A stretch of DNA of 15,958 nt from Opitutia bacterium UBA953 (GTDB lineage: Bacteria > Verrucomicrobiota > Verrucomicrobiia > Opitutales > UBA953). The notes under the pieces were generated by a model that saw nothing but the letters and a program-made list of their open reading frames with translations, was not told the DNA's origin and ran no database searches. Location of the stretch: positions 1 to 15,958 of the forward strand of contig DBCR01000007.1 of assembly GCA_002293125.1 (NCBI GenBank), in the 5' to 3' direction. Positions within the stretch are counted from its first letter, which is position 1; each line of letters opens with the position of its first letter. Positions 1 through 6,892 of the stretch are shown here, one piece after another. Made by a program: the position numbers and the translations under genes.

Positions 1-1293
1 GTGGCGGCAGACGACGGCTTCATGCCGCAGACCGAAGAAGCCCTCAAGTTCGCCCAGAAGCATGCCAGCGCCATCGTGGCCGCGATCAACAAGGTCGACG
101 CCAAGGGCGCCAACATCGACCGCGTGAAGCAGCAGATGCAGCAGCGTAACATCACCCCGGAAGATTGGGGTGGCGAAACCATCACCAGCCCCGTGTCGGC
201 GCTCAAGGGAACCGGCATGACCGAGCTCCTCGAGTCGATCCTCCTCCAGGCCGAAGTCCTCGACCTCAAGGCCAACGCCAAGTGCCCCGCTCAAGGCGTC
301 GTCATCGAATCCCAGATGGAGACCGGCCGCGGCCCTACCGCCACGGTCATCGTCCAGAAGGGCACGCTCAAGCCTGGCGACTCGTTCGTCTGCGGCGAAA
401 CCTGGTGCAAGGTGCGCGCCCTGATGGATGAACGCGGCAACCGCATGCCTTCCGCCACGCCCGGCGCTCCGGCGCTCGTGCTCGGCTGGGATGCGGTCCC
501 GGCCCCCGGGACTAAATTCAAGACCGTCAAGAACGACCGCGAAGCCCGCGAGATCGCCGAAGAAGCCTCCCGCGCCGCCCGCAAGGCCGCCGAAGCGGCG
601 CAGCAGGCACCGAACACCGGCGCCCGCCCTGGCATGACCGACCTCGAGCGCCTCATGGCCGCCCTCGTCCAGGACAAGGAGAAGGTCCTCCGCGTCCTCC
701 TCAAGGCCGACGTCAAAGGCACCCTCGAAGCCCTCGAAGGCTGTCTCGTCGAAATCAAATCGAGCAAGGTGCGCCTCGAGATTGTCGGCGGTTCCGTCGG
801 CCCCGTCTCCCAGGGCGACGTCTCGCTCGCCGAGGCGGCCAAGGCCCTCATCGTCGCGTTTGACACCAAGCTCGAGAACGGCGTCCAGCCGCAGCTCAAG
901 CGCACCGGCGTCCGTCTCATCACCCATGACATCATCTACGAGCTGATCACGCTCGTGAAGGAAGCCATGACCGAGCTCCTGGACCCCGAAGTCCGCGAGA
1001 ACAAACTCGGCGCCGCCGAAGTGCGCGCCGTCTTCCCGCTTGGCAAGGAGCACAAGGTCGCCGGTTGCATGGTCACCGAAGGCCTCATCCGCCGCGCCGC
1101 CAAGGCGCGCGTGGTGCGCGGCGGCAAGATCATCCACAACGGTCCGGTCGAGACCCTGCGTCGCTTCAAGGACGATGCCTCCGAGGTCAAAGCCGGCTTC
1201 GAATGCGGCATCAAGCTCGGCGGCTACGACGAGTACCAGCCTGGCGACATCATCGAAGCCATCGAGATGCTGCAGACGCGTCCGTCGCTCTAA
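1..1293 (+). CDS. infB: Translation initiation factor IF-2, C-terminal part (5' end outside window)
   Basis: IF-2 is the GTPase that places initiator fMet-tRNA on the 30S subunit and promotes 70S joining. The window opens inside its G domain: the first codon is an internal GTG for Val in the VAADDG segment that follows the G3 motif, not a start. Visible are G4 NKVD at residues 30-33, G5 as SAL at 66-68, the beta-barrel domain II at about 96-175, and an Ala/Glu/Arg-rich linker at about 176-210. Domain III follows at about 230-320, with VGPVSQGDV near 266-274, and the initiator-tRNA-binding C2 domain at about 340-430, ending in the usual GDIIEAIEM. G1 to G3 and the N-terminal region are lost to the window edge. 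The TAA stop is 5 nt before rbfA, the classic infB-rbfA order, so the two are probably co-transcribed. Identification is secure. Confidence 0.97.
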   Translation: MAADDGFMPQTEEALKFAQKHASAIVAAINKVDAKGANIDRVKQQMQQRNITPEDWGGETITSPVSALKGTGMTELLESILLQAEVLDLKANAKCPAQGVVIESQMETGRGPTATVIVQKGTLKPGDSFVCGETWCKVRALMDERGNRMPSATPGAPALVLGWDAVPAPGTKFKTVKNDREAREIAEEASRAARKAAEAAQQAPNTGARPGMTDLERLMAALVQDKEKVLRVLLKADVKGTLEALEGCLVEIKSSKVRLEIVGGSVGPVSQGDVSLAEAAKALIVAFDTKLENGVQPQLKRTGVRLITHDIIYELITLVKEAMTELLDPEVRENKLGAAEVRAVFPLGKEHKVAGCMVTEGLIRRAAKARVVRGGKIIHNGPVETLRRFKDDASEVKAGFECGIKLGGYDEYQPGDIIEAIEMLQTRPSL

Positions 1294-1298
1294 GCCTT

Positions 1299-1667
1299 AT
1301 GTCCCAACGTCAGCTCCGGGTCGCCGAACTGGTCCAGCGCGAGGTCTCCACCGCGCTGCGTCAGAACTGGCCCACGGAAGCCGCGCTGATCACCATCACC
1401 GTCGCAAGCGTCTCCCCGGACCTCCGCCAGTGCCGCGTGGGTTACGCCGTCTCGGGTGACGACGCCGTACGCAAGAAGGCCCGCGCGTTCTTGAAGCGCG
1501 TGCGCACCGAGTTGCGCTCGACCGTCGGCGGCATCCTCCAGATGAAGCATGCGCCGGACATCCTCTTCACCGAAGACGACATCACCGGCGGCGTGGCGCG
1601 CGTCCAGGCCCTCTTGGATGAGATGACCCGCAAGGATCGCACCACCAACCCTCCCAAGGCCGACTAA
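1299..1667 (+). CDS. rbfA: 30S ribosome-binding factor A
   Basis: RbfA is a small KH-like RNA-binding protein that helps mature the 16S rRNA 5' region in late 30S assembly. The 122-aa product has the family pattern: an N-terminal helix (RVAELVQREVSTAL), the strand ITITVASVSPDL at about 31-42, a second helix ending in LRSTVGGIL, the MKHAPDILF strand at about 82-90, and a closing helix VARVQALLDEM. The ATG at 1299 is 5 nt after the infB stop and aligns with the normal family N-terminus. No Shine-Dalgarno is obvious, which fits translational coupling to infB. The TAA stop overlaps the stop of the facing mcsB gene by 4 nt. In many bacteria rbfA is followed by nrnA or truB; here those genes lie 11.3 kb away. 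Confidence 0.95.
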   Translation: MSQRQLRVAELVQREVSTALRQNWPTEAALITITVASVSPDLRQCRVGYAVSGDDAVRKKARAFLKRVRTELRSTVGGILQMKHAPDILFTEDDITGGVARVQALLDEMTRKDRTTNPPKAD

Positions 1668-1676
1668 GCAGTCGGC
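1659..1676. terminator. Small hairpin centred on overlapping rbfA/mcsB stop codons
   Basis: A perfect 7-bp stem (GCCGACT with AGTCGGC) and a 4-nt AAGC loop sit exactly on the convergent overlap, so both stop codons lie at the loop and the top of the stem. It has no U-tract on either side, so it is not a classic intrinsic terminator. It could slow polymerase in both directions or protect both 3' ends. The base pairing is seen; the role is inferred. Confidence 0.4.
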
Positions 1677-2740
1677 GGGACGACTTCGGGAAAATCTTTC
1701 AGCGCTTCGCGGACCACCGCCGCGCGTCGGCGATCACGTCCGTCGCTGTCGAGCTCCTGGCCGGCACGCGCCTGCACGTGGGCGGGCTGGCCTTCGATCA
1801 TCAGGCGGTCGACCAGGTGCCGGCGTTCTTCGGGCAGGCACCCCATGTCGCAAGCCAGCCGGAGATGCGAAAGCATGTTCATCGCCTCGGAGCTCGTGAG
1901 CAAGCGCGCAGAGCGCAGCACGCCGAGCGAGCGCGCGAGGCGGTCGACGAACTTCTCGCCTTCTTCCTGCGCGAGCTTGCGGCGGGCGTTCCACTCCTGT
2001 TCGACCACGTTCTTGATCCAGCCGCCGAGATGCCTGAGGATCGCCTCCTCGGACAGGCCGAGGGTCTGCTGGTTGGAAATCTGGAAGACGTTACCAGCGG
2101 CCTCGGTGCCTTCACCCAGCCAGCCGCGGACGGCGAGCCCGTCCTGATTGAGGGCGCGCGAGACCTTGTCCATGTGACCGGCGAGGCAAAGGCCAGGTAG
2201 GTGCACCATCGCGGAAGCCCGCAGGCCCGTGCCGACGTTCGTAGGACAGGCCGTGAGATAACCGAGCCGGTCCGAAAAGGCCAGTCTCAGCGAGCCGCCA
2301 AGGGCGTCATCAAGCTGTTCGGCGATGTGCCAGGTGCCACGGAGGTGCCAGCCCGCCTTCACGACCTGGATGCGCAGATGATCCTCTTCGTTGACCATCA
2401 CGGAGCAGGTCTGGTCGCGACTGATGACGGCCGCACCGCTCTTACCAGCGGCGAGCTCTTTGGAGACGAGATGGCGCTCGACGAGCACGGCGCGGTCGCG
2501 GTCACCGAGTTCACCCATGCGTAGCACGTGGCCACGACGGAACTTCGGCAGGGCGTCGAGCGCCTCGACGCAGCGATCGGCGATTTCCTTACGCTGCGGC
2601 ACCTTGGCCCAGCCCGGGAAAGGCATTCCGTCAAGATTACGGGCGAGGCGGATACGCGTACTGAGCACGACCGCCTGCTGCGCGCCAAGGAGGTGCGTCA
2701 GTTCGTTTTCGGCGGCAAGGATGTCTTCGACGGAGGACAT
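1664..2740 (-). CDS. mcsB: Protein-arginine kinase McsB
   Basis: McsB transfers the gamma-phosphate of ATP to arginine side chains; in Bacillus the phospho-arginine mark delivers proteins to ClpC-ClpP. The 358-aa product is full length and has the guanidino-kinase motifs: STRIRLARN at 27-35, NEEDH at 117-121 (acidic substrate-binding and catalytic residues), and CPTNVGTGLRAS starting at the conserved Cys165. At 335-340 it reads RDRRRA, matching the RDXXRA motif that in Firmicutes McsB forms an allosteric phospho-arginine pocket. It therefore looks like a true McsB rather than a creatine or arginine (metabolite) kinase. The ATG at 2740 is 2 nt after the mcsA stop with no Shine-Dalgarno, implying coupled translation. 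Its 3' end overlaps the rbfA stop. Which proteins it marks in this organism is unknown. Confidence 0.96.
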   Translation of the reverse strand: MSSVEDILAAENELTHLLGAQQAVVLSTRIRLARNLDGMPFPGWAKVPQRKEIADRCVEALDALPKFRRGHVLRMGELGDRDRAVLVERHLVSKELAAGKSGAAVISRDQTCSVMVNEEDHLRIQVVKAGWHLRGTWHIAEQLDDALGGSLRLAFSDRLGYLTACPTNVGTGLRASAMVHLPGLCLAGHMDKVSRALNQDGLAVRGWLGEGTEAAGNVFQISNQQTLGLSEEAILRHLGGWIKNVVEQEWNARRKLAQEEGEKFVDRLARSLGVLRSARLLTSSEAMNMLSHLRLACDMGCLPEERRHLVDRLMIEGQPAHVQARAGQELDSDGRDRRRAAVVREALKDFPEVVPPTA

Positions 2741-2742
2741 GG

Positions 2743-3225
2743 TTAGGAGTGCGCGAGCTGTTGTTCGAGGCCGGCGATTTCGTCGCGCAAGCGCGCAGCG
2801 GCTTCATAGTCTTCGCCGGTGATGGCTTTCTCCATCTCACGGCGGGCGTCGTCGAGGCGGCGGCGAAGCTGGCCGGCGGGCAAGGTGCCCGCGGGAGCAC
2901 GCCCGACATGGGAAGCCTCGTGCTGCACCTTGAGGAGCAGGCCGCCCAGCGCGTCGCCGAACGTCTCCCAGCAATCCGGGCAGCCGAGCCGGCCGCGTTT
3001 GCGGAAATCGATGTCAGTGAAGCCACACTTCGGGCAGGTGAGCGAGGGGGCCGGGGAGGCGGGCGTCAGGGCGTCGGCCAGCTGGAAGACGGCCGGATCG
3101 GTCGCCCCACCCTTCTGGGCGCAGGCTTCGCAGAGATGTACCTTCGTAACCTTACCGTGGACGACCTGGGAAAGGTGGACCGTGGCGGCCTCCTCACAAA
3201 GCGAACACTTGATCGGCTGGGACAT
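2743..3225 (-). CDS. mcsA: McsB activator protein McsA (zinc-finger and UVR domain)
   Basis: McsA binds and activates McsB and helps connect it to ClpC. The 160-aa product has two four-Cys zinc modules, C7/C10 with C32/C35 and C64/C67 with C82/C85, an Ala/Pro-containing spacer at about 50-62, and a C-terminal UVR-type helical hairpin at about 118-157 containing the typical EDYEAAARLRDEI. This arrangement is diagnostic for McsA and matches the family length of about 170-180 aa. The ATG at 3225 has a short AAGG element about 5 nt upstream. It is the first gene of an mcsA-mcsB pair and faces away from the ketosynthase gene across a 97-bp intergenic region. No ctsR gene lies next to it, unlike the Firmicutes ctsR-mcsA-mcsB-clpC operon. 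Confidence 0.94.
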   Translation of the reverse strand: MSQPIKCSLCEEAATVHLSQVVHGKVTKVHLCEACAQKGGATDPAVFQLADALTPASPAPSLTCPKCGFTDIDFRKRGRLGCPDCWETFGDALGGLLLKVQHEASHVGRAPAGTLPAGQLRRRLDDARREMEKAITGEDYEAAARLRDEIAGLEQQLAHS

Positions 3226-3240
3226 CTGCCTTCAGAGAAC

Positions 3241-3264
3241 GGCAAGGGGGCCAATTGGCAAGGG
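3241..3264. repeat. Direct repeat flanking a palindrome in the mcsA/ketosynthase divergent region
   Basis: The octamer GGCAAGGG occurs at 3241-3248 and again at 3257-3264, a 16-bp period. Between and overlapping them is the perfect 10-bp palindrome GCCAATTGGC at 3250-3259. The site lies 16-39 bp upstream of the mcsA start and about 59-82 bp upstream of the ketosynthase start. It does not resemble the CtsR or CIRCE heat-shock operators. It may be a regulator site or chance; I know of no matching factor. Confidence 0.3.
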
Positions 3265-3310
3265 CAAGCGGGGGGCGGGGTTTGACTTCATGGCCAGCGG
3301 ACACTTGATG

Positions 3311-3316
3311 GGAGGA
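3311..3316 (+). promoter_or_regulatory. Shine-Dalgarno site that fixes the ketosynthase start
   Basis: GGAGGA lies 6 nt before the ATG at 3323. It is the only strong Shine-Dalgarno I see in the window and supports the start at MSSKPRIVITG over the long open frame that continues upstream through the mcsA region. Confidence 0.8.
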
Positions 3317-3322
3317 CGTCCG

Positions 3323-4564
3323 ATGTCTTCCAAGCCCCGCATCGTCATCACCGGCCTGGGTCTCACCGCCCCCAACGGCAACTCGCTGAGCGAGTTCCGG
3401 GCCAACCTGCTCGCGGGCAAGGCCCGCATCGCCGTGATCGACGTGCGCCATATGGGCAAGCACCCCGCCGGCGTGTGCGACTTCGACACCACCAAGTGGC
3501 AGAAGCGGAAGGAACTCCGCATCGGTACCCGCGTAGGGTCGATCTCCATCTTCTGTTCCCGTGAAGCACTCGGCGACTCCGGCCTCGATTGGGACAAAGT
3601 CGACAAGTCCCGCGTCGGCGTCTACCTCGGCATCACCGAGCACGGTAACGTCGAGACCGAGAACGAGATTCACAACATCTCCCAGTTCGGCAACGACACC
3701 AAATACTGGACCCACCATCACAACCCCCGCACCGTGGCGAACAACCCGGCCGGCGAGGTCACGATGAACATGGGCATCACCGGGCCGCATTACACCATCG
3801 GTGCCGCCTGCGCCGCGGGTAACGCCGGGCTCATCCAGGCCGCCCAGATGTTGCAACTCGGCGAGGTCGACGTCGCCTTCGCCGGCGGCGTCTCCGAGTC
3901 CATTCATACTTTCGGTATCTTCGCAGGCTTCAAGAACCAGGGAGCGCTCGGGGCCCACGAGGACCCCACCAAGGCCTCCCGCCCCTTCGACAAGAACCGC
4001 AACGGGATCGTCATCTCCGAAGGCGGCGCCATCTACGTGCTCGAGCGTCTCGATGACGCCCTTGCCCGCGGTGCCCGCATCATCGCCGAGATCGCCGGCT
4101 GGTGCATCAACTCCGACGCCACGGACGCCGTCCTGCCTAACCCCGAGCGCCAGACCGAGTGCGTCCACATGGCCCTCAAGCGTGCCGGCATGAAGCCGCA
4201 GGATATCCACATCGTCTCCACCCATGCCACCGCGACGGCTCTGGGAGATATCCAGGAATGCACCGCCCTCCGCAATGTCTTCACCGACTGCCCGGACACC
4301 AAAATCAACAACACCAAGAGCTTCATCGGCCACTGCATGGGGGCGGCCGGCGCCCTTGAATTAGCCGGCAATCTACCCTCTTTTGAGGATAACTGGGTGC
4401 ATCCGACCATCAATATCGATGAATTGGACCCCGAGTGCGCCTTGCCGGGCCTCGTAATCAACCATCCGATCAAGGTCGCCCGGGTGGATACCATCCTGAA
4501 TAACTCTTTCGGCATGCTGGGCATCAATTCCGCCCTCATTGTTAAGAAATATGGGGTTGCCTGA
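3323..4564 (+). CDS. Beta-ketoacyl-ACP synthase, FabF/KAS II family
   Basis: This enzyme family condenses an acyl chain with malonyl-ACP by decarboxylative Claisen condensation in fatty-acid or polyketide-like synthesis. The 413-aa product begins with the thiolase-fold RIVITGLGLTAPNG and carries the Cys-His-His triad: Cys163 in GAACAAGNAG, His301 in STHATATALGD, and His337 in TKSFIGH with Lys332. The C-terminal NNSFGMLGINSA loop carries the gatekeeper Phe396. Several segments are unlike housekeeping FabF, notably THHHNPRTVANNPAG at about 130-144 and the short entry to the second half. It may be a lineage-specific paralogue. A strong Shine-Dalgarno at 3311 sets the start. An acyl carrier protein gene follows 34 nt later and the pair ends at a terminator, so the ACP is the likely partner. 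The last 200 bp are noticeably more AT-rich than the rest. Confidence 0.9.
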   Translation: MSSKPRIVITGLGLTAPNGNSLSEFRANLLAGKARIAVIDVRHMGKHPAGVCDFDTTKWQKRKELRIGTRVGSISIFCSREALGDSGLDWDKVDKSRVGVYLGITEHGNVETENEIHNISQFGNDTKYWTHHHNPRTVANNPAGEVTMNMGITGPHYTIGAACAAGNAGLIQAAQMLQLGEVDVAFAGGVSESIHTFGIFAGFKNQGALGAHEDPTKASRPFDKNRNGIVISEGGAIYVLERLDDALARGARIIAEIAGWCINSDATDAVLPNPERQTECVHMALKRAGMKPQDIHIVSTHATATALGDIQECTALRNVFTDCPDTKINNTKSFIGHCMGAAGALELAGNLPSFEDNWVHPTINIDELDPECALPGLVINHPIKVARVDTILNNSFGMLGINSALIVKKYGVA

Positions 4565-4598
4565 CAGGGGTTTGGCGTTTGTAACAAACCCTGAAAAC

Positions 4599-4856
4599 AT
4601 GACTAAGGACGACATCAAGCAGGTGGTTCTCGACATCATCGCCGACATCGCGCCGGACGAGGACTTGACCACCGTTAAGCCGGAGGTCCGCCTTCGTGAC
4701 CAGCTCTCCCTGGATTCCATGGACTTCCTGGATATCGTCATGGAGCTTCGCAAGAAGCACGGCATCGAAGTCCCGGAAGCCGACTACGTCCAGCTGGCCT
4801 CCCTTGATTCCTGCGCCAACTACCTCCTCCCGAAGTTCGAGGCCAAGGGCAAGTAA
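4599..4856 (+). CDS. Acyl carrier protein
   Basis: This is an 85-aa four-helix carrier protein that holds growing acyl chains on a 4'-phosphopantetheine arm. The attachment site is Ser40 in SLDSMDFLDIVMEL, and the helix III and C-terminal region (VPEADYVQLASLDSCANYL) is standard. The DSMD form, instead of the DSLD of housekeeping AcpP, is common in specialised ACPs, so I leave the symbol blank. I chose the ATG at 4599 because it gives the usual ACP N-terminus MTKDDIKQVV. An in-frame ATG at 4551 would add 16 residues and overlap the ketosynthase gene. No clear Shine-Dalgarno is present; coupling to the gene upstream is plausible. A strong terminator follows 14 nt after the stop. Confidence 0.93.
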   Translation: MTKDDIKQVVLDIIADIAPDEDLTTVKPEVRLRDQLSLDSMDFLDIVMELRKKHGIEVPEADYVQLASLDSCANYLLPKFEAKGK

Positions 4857-4870
4857 GGGTTAACCCTCAT

Positions 4871-4913
4871 CCCCAAGCAAAAGACCGCCCCCAAGGCGGT
4901 CTTTTGCTTGGGG
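4871..4913. terminator. Strong intrinsic terminator after the ketosynthase-ACP pair
   Basis: A perfect 19-bp stem closes a 5-nt loop (4890-4894). The inner part is the canonical GC-rich ACCGCC/GGCGGT helix with an A-run on the left and a T-run (TCTTTT) on the right, so it would work as an intrinsic terminator in either direction. It ends the transcript of the upstream pair and isolates the following exported-protein gene. Confidence 0.88.
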
Positions 4914-4986
4914 GCGTCCGCAACCCTCCGCCCCCAGCGGTGTTCTTGATTTGCCGAGCCTCCAACCCTCGCCCACGCTTCCAACT

Positions 4987-5967
4987 GTGCAACTCGTCCG
5001 CCTCCTCCTCGTCGCATCCCTCGCCCTGACTGCCCTCCCGGCTCTCGCCGAGACCGTCCAGCTGCGTCGTCCAGGCAATGCCACCACCATCACCTTTGAG
5101 TACATCACGCTAGATGAGACCGAGATCATGGTGAAGCGCCTAGATTCCGATGCCGTGCTGAACTATAAGTGGGATGACCTCGATCTCGACTGGATCAAGA
5201 AGAACAACCCGAAAATCTGGGCCGAATATGAGCTGCTGCTGTCAGACGCAAAGGCTGAGAAAAAGATGGCAAAAAAGGAGGCCGAAGTCGATCCGTTCGC
5301 CCAAGAGGCCACCGCGTCCGACACGAAGTCACTCGTGAAGAACCTGCTCATCTCGCTTCAGGACGGTCTCAAAGGCATGTCGCTCGAAGCGAACCGGACC
5401 GAGGCGGTCTGTAATGAGTTCCAGCTCGACGAAAACCTTTTATGGCTCGGCTTCGAAGACCTGAAACGTGCCAGCCAGCTGTCCGGGAAGCTCGAAGCCT
5501 CCGCCCGACCTCAAGCCGTAGTCGAAGACAACATGGACACGGGCCCCAAGACCAAGGTCAAAGGCAAGTCAGTGACTGTGGCCAAAGTCCGCAAGAGCCC
5601 CGAAGCGGCGGCCGCCGAAGCCATGGCTCGGAAGGACTTCGCAGAAGGCAACCGCCCTTACAACACCCTCGGCTATCTGCGCACCCTCGCCGAAGGCGGC
5701 ACGAAGGGAAAGCCGATTTGGATGATGCTCCGTCGTTCGACCGCTGACCGAGAGGCGATGAAGGCTATCTTCGATAAGTACGCCAAGATGGCTGGCGACC
5801 TCGCCGAAAAACCCGAGCTCAAGGCCTCCAAGGGAGAGCTGGCCGTCCTCAAGAAGGCCCTTGAAAACTGCGCCGATTCGGTCGGCAAAGTCACCCGCGA
5901 GAGCAACGTCGTCGAGGCCCGCCTGCAGACGGACTGCCGCGCCCTGCTGACCCTGGTGCTGCGCTGA
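4987..5967 (+). CDS. Exported protein of unknown function
   Basis: I do not recognise this 326-aa protein. A GTG at 4987 gives an N-terminus with one Arg, a hydrophobic core and an ALPALA cleavage site (likely cut after Ala21), a standard Sec signal peptide. A TTG at 4951 would put 12 polar residues before it and fits less well. The mature protein starts with a short beta-rich stretch at about 24-62, faintly like the SLA1-type SHD1 module found in many PVC exported proteins. A charged Lys/Glu-rich helix follows at about 85-102, then a helical middle, a basic Val/Lys stretch at about 187-203, and a mostly helical C-terminal half. Only three Cys are visible (142, 295, 318). It has no transmembrane helix after the signal and no catalytic motif I can name. 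It stands alone between two terminators. No Shine-Dalgarno or convincing promoter is seen. Confidence 0.72.
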   Translation: MQLVRLLLVASLALTALPALAETVQLRRPGNATTITFEYITLDETEIMVKRLDSDAVLNYKWDDLDLDWIKKNNPKIWAEYELLLSDAKAEKKMAKKEAEVDPFAQEATASDTKSLVKNLLISLQDGLKGMSLEANRTEAVCNEFQLDENLLWLGFEDLKRASQLSGKLEASARPQAVVEDNMDTGPKTKVKGKSVTVAKVRKSPEAAAAEAMARKDFAEGNRPYNTLGYLRTLAEGGTKGKPIWMMLRRSTADREAMKAIFDKYAKMAGDLAEKPELKASKGELAVLKKALENCADSVGKVTRESNVVEARLQTDCRALLTLVLR

Positions 5968-5994
5968 ACCCTGGCCAGATCGCCGTCAAAGAGT

Positions 5995-6028
5995 CCGGCC
6001 GCCTCCCCGAGGGAAGACGGCCGGTTTT
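5995..6028 (+). terminator. Intrinsic terminator after the exported-protein gene
   Basis: A perfect 7-bp outer stem (CCGGCCG with CGGCCGG) encloses a partly paired interior and is followed directly by TTTT. It starts 27 nt after the stop of the exported-protein gene. The tRNA-Ala gene on the opposite strand ends 4 nt beyond it, so the same hairpin may also end the tRNA transcript. Confidence 0.75.
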
Positions 6029-6031
6029 GAA

Positions 6032-6107
<76 letters not shown>

Positions 6108-6123
6108 GTTAAATGGGAAGTTA

Positions 6124-6152
6124 AACAAACGTCACGGCGCGGGCACGGTCAA
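6124..6152 (-). promoter_or_regulatory. Possible promoter of tRNA-Ala
   Basis: On the - strand a good -35 box TTGACC (6152-6147) is followed after 17 bp by a weak -10 TTTGTT (6129-6124). This would start transcription about 10 nt before the tRNA 5' end. The -10 is poor, so this is tentative. Confidence 0.35.
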
Positions 6153-6217
6153 CGCTTTTTTCCCACCCTTCCTAGTCTCTGGTTGCCAATGGGCGGTGGC
6201 TGCTTTGCCTTCCCCTC

Positions 6218-6892
6218 GTGGAAGAGTCCGAAAACCAGCCAGAACCAGCCGAACAGGGCGCCGAAGCCCAAGCCAACAGCCAAGGCGGGCGCGGCCAGGG
6301 CGGTATCCGCATCGAAAAAGATTTCATCGAGTCCCTGCCCGTCGGCGAGTGGACCGGCCCCATCGAATTGATTGAATCCGAGAAGGACGCCGCCAAGGCC
6401 ATCGCCTCGCTCGCCCGAGACCGCGTCCTGGGGTTCGACACTGAGACCAAGCCGTCCCACACCCGCGGCGAATACAACCTGCCCTCGATCCTGCAGCTGG
6501 CCGGCGAGCACCATATCTTCGTCTTCCGCCTCGACCATTGCGGCGGCATCCCCCTCGCCTTCCCGGTCCTCTGCAACGAACGCCAAGCCAAGGTCGGCGT
6601 CGCCGTCCGCGATGACGTCAAGAATCTCCGCGCGCGGGCGCCCTTTGATGACCGCGGCTTTATCGACATCGCCGACCACACGAAGAAGACCGGGCTGGTG
6701 AACACGGGACTTCAGGCCCTCGCCGCCCACTTCCTGCAGCTACAGATGAAGAAGTCGAAGAAGGTACAGACTTCCAACTGGGCTAAGCCGCTCGACGAAC
6801 GTCAGATCCAATACGCCGCCAACGATGCTTGGTTCAGCCGCGAGCTGTTCCTGAAGCTCGAGCAGGACGGCCTGATCCCGCGGTTCGAATGA
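6218..6892 (+). CDS. RNase D-like 3'-5' exonuclease (DEDDy family)
   Basis: This is a 224-aa protein with one DnaQ-like exonuclease domain of the RNase D/WRN type, which removes nucleotides from 3' ends with two metal ions. The motifs are Exo I FDTET (Asp74, Glu76), Exo II GVAVRDDVKNL (Asp133 most likely), and Exo III YAANDAW (Tyr199, Asp203), the DEDDy set. It lacks the C-terminal HRDC domains of full RNase D (about 375 aa), so it matches the short single-domain subfamily; the substrate could be RNA or DNA. Residues 1-30 are a low-complexity Glu/Gln/Ala/Gly tail. The only usable start in frame is the GTG at 6218, without a Shine-Dalgarno. Its TGA overlaps the ATG of the ferredoxin gene, so the two are probably translated together. 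Confidence 0.88.
   Translation: MEESENQPEPAEQGAEAQANSQGGRGQGGIRIEKDFIESLPVGEWTGPIELIESEKDAAKAIASLARDRVLGFDTETKPSHTRGEYNLPSILQLAGEHHIFVFRLDHCGGIPLAFPVLCNERQAKVGVAVRDDVKNLRARAPFDDRGFIDIADHTKKTGLVNTGLQALAAHFLQLQMKKSKKVQTSNWAKPLDERQIQYAANDAWFSRELFLKLEQDGLIPRFE

Noticed and set aside
3282..3310. TTGACT followed by CTTGAT or TTGATG as a ketosynthase promoter
   Set aside because: The -10 match is poor and transcription would start after the Shine-Dalgarno, so the strong ribosome site would be lost.
2819..3322. Upstream extension of the ketosynthase frame to 581 codons
   Set aside because: The extra part runs antisense through mcsA and is compositionally unlike the enzyme; the Shine-Dalgarno at 3311-3316 and the family N-terminus fix the start at 3323.
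3194..4333. A 379-codon open frame on the - strand opposite the ketosynthase
   Set aside because: Same cause: a low-complexity Gly/Val/Asp-rich translation with no motif, lying fully over a well-supported gene.
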